Shown here: positions 24,687 to 31,938 of the stretch, piece after piece
Layout of the letters: every line of letters starts with the position of its first letter
Position numbering within the stretch: position 1 is the first letter of the stretch
From: Desulfovibrio sp.
Lineage (GTDB): Bacteria; Desulfobacterota; Desulfovibrionia; Desulfovibrionales; Desulfovibrionaceae
Reading direction: 5' to 3'
Assembly (NCBI GenBank): GCA_031276485.1
Contig: JAISMY010000009.1
Location: forward strand, 1-36,953
Length of the DNA: 36,953 nucleotides
Program-made: the position numbers and the translations under genes
The notes under the pieces: generated by a model
Database searches by the model: none
The model's input: only the letters and a program-made list of their open reading frames with translations
What the model was told of the DNA's origin: nothing

Positions 24687-25889
24687 ATGGCCGGCGACAA
24701 ACACAGACGCCACATCATCTGTTTAGCGCTGATCACGGCCTTGTGCCTGACCGGCGATTCCATGCTGTACATTGTCCTGCCCCTGTATTACCGGGAAGCC
24801 GGCCTGAATTCCCTTTGGGAAGTGGGAATCATCCTCGCGGCGAACAGGATTGTGCGTCTTCCGCTCAATCCGCCCGTCGGCCGCCTGTACGCGCTGATCA
24901 GCGAACGCACGGGCATTGTCGCCGCCGTGCTCCTGGCGACGGCCGCGACGTCGACATACGGCCTCGCAGCGTCGTTTCCCGTCTGGCTGGCGGCCCGCTG
25001 TCTCTGGGGCGCGGCCTGGACCCTGTTGCGACTGGGTTCGCTGTTCTGCATCCTCAGAGTGTCCACGCCGGACAACCGGGGGAGTTACACCGGGTTGTAC
25101 AACGGGCTTTACCGCCTGGGCAGCCTGATCGGCATGCTTTGCGGCGGCATCGTCGCGGATGCGGCAGGTTTGCGCGGCACGGCCCTGCTCTTCGCGGCAG
25201 TCACGGCCCCGGCGGTCATCCTTGCGTTGCTCCTTATTCCCGCAGGCAAACCGATCCGGCGGTCCCCCGGCGCCGGCGCCGGCGCCGGGCTGCGCGTTTG
25301 TCTGCGCACGGCTGGAACACTGCGCATTGCGGCGGCCGGAGGCATTGTCGCGCTGGTCATCCAGGGCATACTGGCCTCGACCCTGAGCCTGTTGATAGCC
25401 GCGCACACAGGCGGCGGCGTGCCCATTGCCGGGGTGCTGGTCGGAGCGGCATCGCTGGGAGGATGTTTCCAGGCTCTGCGCTGGGCCTGGGAACCGTGGT
25501 TGGCGCCGCTGGCGGGGAAACTCGCGGACCGGAGCGGCGGCAGGGGCAAGCCGTTGTATCCGGCCTTTGCCGCGGCCGGCCTGCTCGCGGCAGCTCTGGC
25601 GGCTCCGCTGCCGTTGCCGCTCTGGTTCGCCTGCCTGCTCGGCATGCAACTGGCGGCCACGGCGCTCACTACCCTGACCGATACCGCGGCTTCCAACGCG
25701 GCCGCCCGCGGCGGGGGGCAGTCCATGCTCGTCATTTATGCGTTTGCAGCGGATGCCGGGATGGCAGTCGGCCCCATCCTGGCTTACGCCGTGAACGAGA
25801 TTTCGGACATCAACGCCGTGTACATCTTTTCCGCCTGCCTCCTGTTCCTGTACTTCCTGAGGTATCGCAAAAGCGCGCTGCCCTGCTGA
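24687..25889 (+). CDS. Major facilitator superfamily transporter
   Basis: 400 residues with about 12 hydrophobic segments, so an inner-membrane carrier. The first segments read LALITALCLTGDSMLYIVLPLYY, and the loop between segments 2 and 3 has PVGRLYALISERTG, a degenerate form of the MFS motif A. A similar loop (GKLADRSGGRGKPLY) begins the second half. Substrate cannot be deduced; drug or metabolite efflux forms look like this. The ATG at 24687 lies 81 bp after glmS on the same strand with only a distant GGAGG. It converges on the cytochrome gene of the iron locus with 38 bp between stop codons, so a link with iron export or siderophores is possible but unsupported. Confidence 0.85.
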   Translation: MAGDKHRRHIICLALITALCLTGDSMLYIVLPLYYREAGLNSLWEVGIILAANRIVRLPLNPPVGRLYALISERTGIVAAVLLATAATSTYGLAASFPVWLAARCLWGAAWTLLRLGSLFCILRVSTPDNRGSYTGLYNGLYRLGSLIGMLCGGIVADAAGLRGTALLFAAVTAPAVILALLLIPAGKPIRRSPGAGAGAGLRVCLRTAGTLRIAAAGGIVALVIQGILASTLSLLIAAHTGGGVPIAGVLVGAASLGGCFQALRWAWEPWLAPLAGKLADRSGGRGKPLYPAFAAAGLLAAALAAPLPLPLWFACLLGMQLAATALTTLTDTAASNAAARGGGQSMLVIYAFAADAGMAVGPILAYAVNEISDINAVYIFSACLLFLYFLRYRKSALPC

Positions 25890-25927
25890 ACGCGGTTTGT
25901 CAAAATACGCTCAGGCCGGACGAGCCG

Positions 25928-26491
25928 TTACCTGTGGCAGACCGAGTCCTCGCACGCCGCCATACGCTTCACCGCCGCAGCGTCGTTTCCGGCCTGCTCC
26001 GTATGGCAGGCGACGCAACTGTAAAAAATGACCTTCGGCGCGGCGTGCGTCGCCAGATAGTAGGAGCGGGCGCTTTTATCCCTGGGATTGAAATTGTCGT
26101 GACAATCCTGCGTTGCGCAGGTCAGATGCCGCGTCACGCCGTTGACGGGATGATGACAGCTCACGCAGACTTCGGAATCCGCAGACGACGGGCTGTTCGC
26201 TTCTTCGCCGCCGGACCGCCTCGGGTAAAGTTCCGCTGCTCTCGCCCGGCTCCGCAACGCGGGCGCGTTGAGATGTGTTTGGTGGCTGAACAGGACGGGT
26301 TTGCGGGACCAGTTCAACTCCGCCGGCCCGGGAGGCGGAGATGCGGCGTGGTATGTGCCTGCATCGGCCGCGGCGGCGGACGCGGTGGATGCGATAACGA
26401 TTGCGCCGGCTGCGGCGGCAGCGCAAAAGCGGCATGCGGAGAAAATACCGGATGTTTTCGTGCCCCGGTCCGCCGCATTGCCCCGGCGCAT
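25928..26491 (-). CDS. Periplasmic tetraheme class III cytochrome c, last gene of the iron-uptake locus
   Basis: 187 residues from the ATG at 26489-26491, four bases after the ATPase stop; the ORF-track start overlaps the ATPase in another frame. A basic start and an Ala-rich hydrophobic stretch ending ASTASAAAA form a signal peptide. Four heme sites follow in the c3-type alternation: CVSCH, CATQDCH, CVACH and CEDSVCH (CX2CH, CX4CH, CX2CH, CX4CH). Extra His residues (FSHQTHL, CHHP, ATHAAP) could give bis-His ligation. It should carry electrons in the periplasm. Its place at the end of the P19/FTR1 locus suggests it feeds or drains electrons for iron uptake, where the Campylobacter locus has thioredoxin-like proteins. 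That role is inference. Confidence 0.85.
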   Translation of the reverse strand: MRRGNAADRGTKTSGIFSACRFCAAAAAGAIVIASTASAAAADAGTYHAASPPPGPAELNWSRKPVLFSHQTHLNAPALRSRARAAELYPRRSGGEEANSPSSADSEVCVSCHHPVNGVTRHLTCATQDCHDNFNPRDKSARSYYLATHAAPKVIFYSCVACHTEQAGNDAAAVKRMAACEDSVCHR

Positions 26492-26495
26492 CGTC

Positions 26496-27176
26496 TCAGG
26501 CCACCATGGGGCGCGCGGGCGCGCCGTCCCGGACCATGCGGCCGAACTCAAGCTGCACGATGCGCTCCGCATGCTCCGCCACTTCCGGTGAATGAGTGAC
26601 CACAATAATGGTACTCCCGGCGTCGTGCAACTTGTGGAAAATCTCCAGAACCGCGGCCTGATTGCTTTCATCCAGGTTGCCCGTGGGCTCGTCGGCCAAA
26701 ATGAGCTTGGGATGGTTGATGAGCGCGCGCGCAATGCACAGCCTCTGCTGCTCACCGCCGGAAAGCTGCCGGGGCAGATGCCCGGCCCTGTGCCCGAGGC
26801 CGACGCGCTCCAGAGCCTGCAAGGCTTCCTCCTCATCCGCCATGCTGTGGTAATACTGGGCAAGCATGACGTTTTCCACGGCCGTGAGGTAGGAAATCAG
26901 GTGGAACTCCTGAAAAATCAAACCGATCCTGTCCCTGCGGATGGCCGTAAGCTCCTTGGCGTTCAAACGGGATATCTTCTCGCCGTCGAGGATGACCGTG
27001 CCGTGCGTGGGCTTGTTCATGCAGCCGACGACGTTCATAAGCGTGGTCTTGCCCGAACCCGACGACCCCATGATTGCCGTCCATTCGCCCTGTCGTATGC
27101 TGAGCGTGATGTTCCGCAGGGCCGTCACGGAACCGTACACCATAGAAACATCATGTAATTCAAGGATGTTTTTCAT
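26496..27176 (-). CDS. ABC transporter ATP-binding protein of the P19 iron locus (LolD/MacB type)
   Basis: 226 residues from the ATG at 27174-27176. Walker [11 protein letters not shown] is at about 38-47, the Q-loop is in [17 protein letters not shown], the signature is LSGGEQQR, Walker [13 protein letters not shown], and the H-loop is VVTHSPE. The MacB/LolD subfamily pairs with FtsX-like permeases, two of which lie just upstream on the same strand. By the layout it matches Cj1663 of the Campylobacter p19 locus. The ribosome site AAAGGAATTTTTG belongs to the dispersed repeat. Its job is probably to energise the FtsX pair for iron or accessory-protein transactions; MacB-type ABC systems do mechanical work in the periplasm and need not import. 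Confidence 0.92.
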   Translation of the reverse strand: MKNILELHDVSMVYGSVTALRNITLSIRQGEWTAIMGSSGSGKTTLMNVVGCMNKPTHGTVILDGEKISRLNAKELTAIRRDRIGLIFQEFHLISYLTAVENVMLAQYYHSMADEEEALQALERVGLGHRAGHLPRQLSGGEQQRLCIARALINHPKLILADEPTGNLDESNQAAVLEIFHKLHDAGSTIIVVTHSPEVAEHAERIVQLEFGRMVRDGAPARPMVA

Positions 27177-27251
27177 CAAAAATTCCTTTATGGTCTGAAA
27201 TCACTCCCTTCAGGGAGGTTGCCGCTTGACGCCCGGCTTCGCCGGGCATCC
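27174..27251 (-). repeat. Dispersed palindromic repeat at the ATPase start
   Basis: Minus-facing copy: GCCCGGCGAAGCCGGGC hairpin, GGCAACCTCCCTGAAGGGAG hairpin, then CAGACCATAAAGGAATTTTTG and the ATG of the ATPase gene. Its order matches the long copies at 16998 and 33246. It fills most of the gap to the upstream permease. Confidence 0.75.
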
Positions 27252-27286
27252 GTGCCGCGGCATTCTGCGAACGACATGACGCTTGC

Positions 27287-28423
27287 CTACTCTCCGCGCA
27301 GCGCCGTTGCCGGTTCCACCTCGGCGGCGCGGGAGACGGGAAAGAAGGACGCCGTCAGCGTGACGAGCAGCGAGGCGCACAGGGTCAGCCCGACAAGGAA
27401 AACAGGCAGGCTGACTTCGCGTCCGAACACGCTCATGCTCACGACCTGGGCAAAAACGTAGCCGGTGCAGGAGCCGAGAAGCGCCCCCGCGCAGGCCAGC
27501 ACCACGCCTTCACCCGCGAATTCCCCGATAATGCTCCGCTTTTCCGCTCCGAGGGCCTTTTTCAAGCCGATTTCCTTTCTGCGCTCCATGACCACGGTCA
27601 TCATGCCGGTGCCCACGCAGACCATGGTCAACAGCAGGACCACAACCGTCACCAGACAGACAAGTATCCGCAGCTTGTTCAGTACCGTCGCCTCCGAGCG
27701 CATGATGCGCTTGACGGGGCGGGGCGCGATGCCGGGGATTTCGTCCCGGATTTGTTCAGCCAGGCGGGTGATTTCGCCGCTGTCCGCGGCAAGGCTGATT
27801 TCAGCGGCATCGGCGCGGCCGGGCGAGCCGAGCAGCGCCTCAAGCGCGCGCGCGGGCATCAGCACAAAAGCGTCTTCGGGACCGCCGGTGCGGAGTATGC
27901 CGCTGACCGTAAATTCCTTTTTAATCCTGCGTCCCCTGGGCGGAACCGCTTCCAGCACTATGGACGTGCCCGCGTACAGGCGCGCGTTCTCGGCGATATC
28001 CGTGCCGACCAGCACCTGATTGTCAGCTTCCGGCCATGCGCCGTGCACCTGCCGGTACGGGCCGGTTTTCCGCGCGGCGTCCATATCGACGCCGAGCGCC
28101 GTAAGCCCTTGTTTGCTGTAGTACAGCGTCTCATAGCGCAGGGGAGTCATGCCGACCAGTTTATCCGCGGGCAGCAGTTCTTCCGCTTTGCGCAGTTCCC
28201 TTGGGCTCAGGGCGGCGTTGGCGCCGGCGGGGACAAGGACGAGGTTGGCGCCGTATGAGCGGAATTCCCGGCCCATCTGGCGGGGAATGTCGAAATACAC
28301 CGCGCCCATGCCCAGAACCACGGTCGCGCCGATGATCACCGCCGTCAGGGCGAGCGCCAGACGGGAGCGCCGGCGCAGCATCGAGCAGAACACCATTTTC
28401 GCATACATCTTCCTGCGGTTCAT
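27287..28423 (-). CDS. FtsX-like ABC transporter permease of the P19 iron locus (second)
   Basis: 378 residues from the ATG of MNRRKMYAKMVFCSMLRRRS at 28421-28423, whose ribosome site is the dispersed repeat; the ORF-track start is too early. One membrane segment near 20-45 (ALALTAVIIGATVVLGMGAVYF) is followed by a large periplasmic domain to about 240. Three more segments follow (ILVCLVTVVVLLLTMVCVGTGM, VVLACAGALLGSCTGYVFAQ, VFLVGLTLCASLLVTL). This is the MacB/FtsX permease layout. The cytoplasmic coupling region MERRKEIGLKKALGAEKR is intact, and the C-terminus PATALRGE is the usual family end. It corresponds to Cj1662 by position. Confidence 0.9.
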   Translation of the reverse strand: MNRRKMYAKMVFCSMLRRRSRLALALTAVIIGATVVLGMGAVYFDIPRQMGREFRSYGANLVLVPAGANAALSPRELRKAEELLPADKLVGMTPLRYETLYYSKQGLTALGVDMDAARKTGPYRQVHGAWPEADNQVLVGTDIAENARLYAGTSIVLEAVPPRGRRIKKEFTVSGILRTGGPEDAFVLMPARALEALLGSPGRADAAEISLAADSGEITRLAEQIRDEIPGIAPRPVKRIMRSEATVLNKLRILVCLVTVVVLLLTMVCVGTGMMTVVMERRKEIGLKKALGAEKRSIIGEFAGEGVVLACAGALLGSCTGYVFAQVVSMSVFGREVSLPVFLVGLTLCASLLVTLTASFFPVSRAAEVEPATALRGE

Positions 28424-28449
28424 CAAAAATTCCTTTATGGTCTGAAAGC
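28424..28449 (-). repeat. Dispersed palindromic repeat at the second permease start (short copy)
   Basis: Minus-strand TTTCAGACCATAAAGGAATTTTTG followed by the ATG of the second permease. Only the ribosome-site end of the repeat remains, in the 37-bp gap between the two permease genes. Confidence 0.7.
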
Positions 28450-28460
28450 CCGAAAGTTCC

Positions 28461-29756
28461 TTATCTTCCGTGCAGCACTTCCGCCGGTCTGAGGCGCAGC
28501 AGCATGCGGCAGGCCGGCAGGCTGCCGCCTGCCGCCACCGCCAGCACCAGCAGGGCGACAAGCGGGATGACCAGTCCTTTTGCGGACACAGCCGCGCCGA
28601 AGACGCTTTGTCCTATGACCTGCGCCAGACCGAGTCCGGCAACGTAGCCGACCGCGCCGCCGACAAGGGCGGAGGCCAGCGTCTCCGTCAGAATGAGCAG
28701 GACGATTTCCCAGTCACCCGCGCCCAGGGCTTTGAGCAGGCCGATCTCCGTGCTGCGCTCCATGACGCCGGCCGTCACAAGACCGGCGACGGCCAGCGCG
28801 GAACAGGCAAGACTGAGTACGGTGAGCAGCAGCATGAGCAGGCTGGTTTTTTGCAGGACGGCGCCCTCGGAAGCCGCTACCTGCAACACGGGCTTGGCGC
28901 GCGACTCCGTCAGGACTTCCTCGATCTGGAAGGCTATGGCGCTTGCGTAGGCCGTGCAATACCAGATTTCCCATTCATGGCGGGAAAGACTGTTCGGATT
29001 CTGCGCCGCCCGTCGGGCGAGGTCGTTTTCGGGCGTGGTCAGGGCGCTCACTTCAATACGCCGGACCCTGCCTTCCAGTCCGGACAGACGCTGCACGACG
29101 GCCAGGGGCGCGAGCAGGACCCCGTCCTCCTTGTCCCCGGAGTGGAACAGCGAACGCACCGTCAGTTCCGTCCCGCGCTTTTCACCCGTCCGGTCTTCAA
29201 CCTCGACCCGGATCCTGTCGCCGATGCGGATATTGTACCGGTCCGCCGTAAGACCGCCGACCATGACTCCGTCCGCATCGTCGTCTTTGAGCCACGGGCC
29301 TTGCACATCCCACCAGGATTTCAGGTTGATGATCCCGGCATCCACGGATTCTCCGGTGGGAATGTCCAGACGCCGGGCAAACCATGTGCCAAGCAGCGTC
29401 ACTTTGCCGATGCCTTCCGCTTCGGCCTGAACGTCGAGATACGGCGTGAAATCCACGATATTGAAGGCCCAGAAGATGGTCTTTATCCTGGGCAGCTCGG
29501 CTTCGAGCAAAAATTTGTCGGCAACGCCCTCCCCTTCCCCGATGCCGTAGAGGTCGCCGAGCAGGGCCGCGCCGCGCGGTTCGACCGTAATATTGGCCCC
29601 GTAGGTCCTGAGCGCCTGGTTCACCTTGTCGCCCACGTCCAGCATGACGTTGAGCATGGCCGTGGCCAACGAAATACCCAGGGCCACGGTGCCTGCGGTC
29701 ATCAGGAATTTGCGCTTGCGACGGGTAACGGCCCGTCCGATCATGCACAGAAACAC
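28461..29756 (-). CDS. FtsX-like ABC transporter permease of the P19 iron locus (first)
   Basis: 431 residues from a GTG at 29754-29756 with AAGGAG seven bases upstream; an ATG four codons later is the alternative. A first membrane segment (FLMTAGTVALGISLATAMLNV) is followed by a periplasmic domain of about 250 residues. It contains TRDRYNIRIGDR-like and TWFARRLDIPTGESVD stretches. Three C-terminal segments follow with the coupling motif MERSTEIGLLKALGAGDWE and the end LRPAEVLHGR. It pairs with the second permease as a heterodimer, the usual arrangement here being Cj1661 and Cj1662. It begins 17 bp after the DUF2318 gene. Confidence 0.9.
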   Translation of the reverse strand: MFLCMIGRAVTRRKRKFLMTAGTVALGISLATAMLNVMLDVGDKVNQALRTYGANITVEPRGAALLGDLYGIGEGEGVADKFLLEAELPRIKTIFWAFNIVDFTPYLDVQAEAEGIGKVTLLGTWFARRLDIPTGESVDAGIINLKSWWDVQGPWLKDDDADGVMVGGLTADRYNIRIGDRIRVEVEDRTGEKRGTELTVRSLFHSGDKEDGVLLAPLAVVQRLSGLEGRVRRIEVSALTTPENDLARRAAQNPNSLSRHEWEIWYCTAYASAIAFQIEEVLTESRAKPVLQVAASEGAVLQKTSLLMLLLTVLSLACSALAVAGLVTAGVMERSTEIGLLKALGAGDWEIVLLILTETLASALVGGAVGYVAGLGLAQVIGQSVFGAAVSAKGLVIPLVALLVLAVAAGGSLPACRMLLRLRPAEVLHGR

Positions 29757-29773
29757 GGCGGACTCCTTCAGCT

Positions 29774-31027
29774 TTACATGAACCTGGGCGCCTCGGCCTC
29801 AAGATCCTCAATGTCGATGAGCAGCAGACCGCCTTCGATCCGGAAAGGCAGAGGCACGGGATTACAGCCTCCGGCAAAGCCTATGGTGGATTTGTTCATA
29901 ACCACGTCGCACAGCGTGCAGACCACCTGCCCCTTGCGCTCGTAATACCCGCCGCCGGCGCCGCAGACGTCGCAGGCGTCAAGTCCCACCCCGTAGGCGC
30001 TTTCGCTTTTTTTAATCACAATATAGCGTATTTGCACATCTTTCCGGGAAGTGTAGACATAGCGGTGCAGGGCGCCGTCGTTCACTTCGGAGAGCGGCAG
30101 GCGAATCAATCCTTCCGTTGCCTGTGTCGCCGCCGGCGGTGAAAGCTCTACTTCCCTGCTCTCGAAGTGTACGCCCGCCGTGAGCAGCAGCACACCGAGC
30201 AGCAGCGAGGCAAGGGCGGTCCCGCTCCAGCGCAGGCGCGCGATCCGGCGGCTTTTTGCCTTGCGCCTCTCGGCCTGGTTGTTTCCATCCACGGAAACAT
30301 TGCCGGAACGCGCGATAAGAAAGACGGCGGGCAGGGCGGCAACGGCCAGGCCGCAGAAAAAGAGCGGCCGGTCCTTGTCGAGCAGGAAAATGATCAGGTC
30401 CAGGGCCGCGTCGGACCGGGGCAGAAGACCGCGTCCGAGCATAATCTGCCCGGCGGTGATCAGTTGCCGGCAGACGGCAAGGGATACGGCGGCGCACAGC
30501 ACGGGGAACATGATCCGTGCCGGCGCGGCGGCGCCCGCCGCGTACAGCGCCCGGCAGACAAGCAGGCAGAGCAGCAGGCCGGCCAGGTAGCCCGCGACGA
30601 TAAAGACGAATTCACTGCTGACGACCTGCACGACGCCCACGGCAAAATGCGTGGGGAAGATAAAGATATCCGGCAGATAATAGGCTCCCCAGGAAGCGGT
30701 AAGCGCGAAGGCGACGCGCCGCAGCAGGGGCGAAGCCGCCGTTTCGGCCGGGCAGGAACGGCTGCGGAAGAGCAGGAACAACAGCAGCAGCTCGGCGGGG
30801 ATCATGACGCCGAGTACGGCGAGATCGTAGTATTCACGCACCACGAAACCGGTGCCTGTTTTGAGAGCGGCAAGCGCGCCCGCGCTCAGTATGCCGAGCG
30901 CCGCGCCGCGCACGAGCGGCCTGCGGAGTTCAAAAAGTTCACGCGCGCGGGCAAAACCCGGCAACATGCCCGCGGGCGCGGCAATCGGCAACAGCGTTGC
31001 GGCAACAAGAATCAAAAAATGCAGCAT
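29774..31027 (-). CDS. DUF2318 multi-spanning membrane protein of the P19 iron locus
   Basis: 417 residues from the ATG of MLHFLILVAATLLP at 31025-31027. The ORF-track start upstream overlaps a hairpin element and lacks a signal. No strong ribosome site is seen, which is a weak point. About eight to nine hydrophobic segments fill residues 1-285. The C-terminal domain after VHFESREVEL carries two Cys pairs, CDVC at 352-355 and CTLC at 370-373, plus GFAGGCNPVPLPF, the DUF2318 signature. It matches Cj1660 in the Campylobacter p19 locus. The Cys pairs face the periplasm and may hold a redox metal centre; this is inference. The nearby cytochrome c could be a partner. Confidence 0.88.
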   Translation of the reverse strand: MLHFLILVAATLLPIAAPAGMLPGFARARELFELRRPLVRGAALGILSAGALAALKTGTGFVVREYYDLAVLGVMIPAELLLLFLLFRSRSCPAETAASPLLRRVAFALTASWGAYYLPDIFIFPTHFAVGVVQVVSSEFVFIVAGYLAGLLLCLLVCRALYAAGAAAPARIMFPVLCAAVSLAVCRQLITAGQIMLGRGLLPRSDAALDLIIFLLDKDRPLFFCGLAVAALPAVFLIARSGNVSVDGNNQAERRKAKSRRIARLRWSGTALASLLLGVLLLTAGVHFESREVELSPPAATQATEGLIRLPLSEVNDGALHRYVYTSRKDVQIRYIVIKKSESAYGVGLDACDVCGAGGGYYERKGQVVCTLCDVVMNKSTIGFAGGCNPVPLPFRIEGGLLLIDIEDLEAEAPRFM

Positions 31028-31069
31028 GGAGTTACCAGTCAAGTTCTCGCTGGAGCGGTTTAACTTTGA

Positions 31070-31103
31070 TACCAATTTGCTTTCTGCTGAAAGCAACTTG
31101 GTA
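31070..31103. repeat. 34-bp palindrome, copy 2
   Basis: TACCAATTTGCTTTC-TGCT-GAAAGCAACTTGGTA, a 15-bp stem with one mismatch. It differs from the copy at 6419-6452 at two positions. It lies in the leader of the DUF2318 gene and ends in TACCAAGTTG-type IS630 termini. Confidence 0.7.
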
Positions 31104-31119
31104 TGAAAGTATATGTACC

Positions 31120-31190
31120 CGATGAGGGGGTCCGGGGGGAATCATTCCCCCCGGCGGGGACCGGGGCGGCGCCCCGGCCGCCGGAGGCAT
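31120..31190. repeat. GC-rich double-hairpin repeat
   Basis: ATGAGGGGGTCC is followed by GGGGGAATCATTCCCCC and CCGGGGCGGCGCCCCGG hairpins. Order and spacing match the opening of the block at 17125-17175 (GGGGCATCATGCCCC then GGGGCAGCGCCCC), so both belong to one repeat family. It sits between p19 and the DUF2318 gene. Confidence 0.65.
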
Positions 31191-31250
31191 ATAAAATCAA
31201 TACTAAACCGCTCCAAACTACGCCCGCTTCGCAGCTTAAACAAAACAGCC

Positions 31251-31278
31251 CGGGCGGCCGGTTTGCGCCGACCGCCCG
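31251..31278 (-). terminator. Hairpin after p19
   Basis: On the minus strand CGGGCGGTCGG and CCGGCCGCCCG form an 11-position stem with one T-G pair and a CGCAAA loop. It is followed by GGCTGTTTTGTTT. It lies about 55 bases past the p19 stop and may end or attenuate the FTR1-p19 transcript before the DUF2318-ABC part. Confidence 0.55.
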
Positions 31279-31333
31279 CCAGTGTACAGAAATGGAATGT
31301 CGTTTTCAATACGTAGGCGCTGTTTTTTTCAGC

Positions 31334-31912
31334 CTACCATTTCCGGGGAACCCACTTGAAGTCCCAGCTTACCTGCAGGGGTTCTTTCCAGAAGCGGCCG
31401 GTCACGCCCGTTTCCTTGTCCACATGCAGCAGATAGCCCTGCTTTTCGGGGTTGTCGATGATGAAGGTGACTTTATAGTCGCCGGCGCCGTCGAGCTTGA
31501 CGTTGTTGCCGTAGTGCGGGCCGTCGCTTGCGCTCATGGGCATAAAGCTGCCTTCGATGACTTTGCCGCCTTTTTTCTCGATGCGGTATTTAACGGTCAG
31601 GTTGGGCACGAAATCACCGGCGCCGTAGCCGAGGTTGTTGCCCTCGGCCGCGCTGATGTCGGCTTCCAGGTGCATGTCGGCCTGGGAGGCAGGCAAACCG
31701 CCGAGCGCTGCGGGTTGCATATCGACGGGCTGGAAATAGACGCCCGCCACCTGAAGCGGGCCGACTTTCTGTTCATCGCCGAGGGGGAACTCCTCAAAGC
31801 CTTTCTCCGTTCCCGGAGCCGGGGCGGCGGCAAGAGCCGCCCCGGCAACGCCCATAAACAGCAGGGTCAATGCCGGGATGCAGACAAGTTTGCGAAACGC
31901 TGCTTTTGTCAT
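31334..31912 (-). CDS. P19-type periplasmic iron-transport protein
   Basis: 192 residues. A signal peptide (LVCIPALTLLFMGVAGAALAAAP) leads an Ig-like beta-sandwich. Metal-site residues of the P19/Tp34 family are visible: M65 in YFQPVDMQPA, D79-H81-E83 in ADMHLEADI and H133 in SDGPHYGNN. These bind copper and iron in Campylobacter jejuni P19, where the protein passes iron to the FTR1 permease. GGAGGA lies about nine bases before the ATG. It starts 26 bp after the FTR1 stop, so the two are cotranslated from one mRNA. Its family is also called FtrA/FetP/Tp34. Confidence 0.95.
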   Translation of the reverse strand: MTKAAFRKLVCIPALTLLFMGVAGAALAAAPAPGTEKGFEEFPLGDEQKVGPLQVAGVYFQPVDMQPAALGGLPASQADMHLEADISAAEGNNLGYGAGDFVPNLTVKYRIEKKGGKVIEGSFMPMSASDGPHYGNNVKLDGAGDYKVTFIIDNPEKQGYLLHVDKETGVTGRFWKEPLQVSWDFKWVPRKW

Positions 31913-31938
31913 CAGTTCTGTCCTCCGATGTTTTCGGC

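Noticed and set aside
24605-26599. 664-aa plus-strand ORF over the MFS and cytochrome region
   Set aside because: Arg/Ala/Gly-rich shadow frame; the MFS frame at 24687 and the minus-strand heme motifs are clearly the coding ones.
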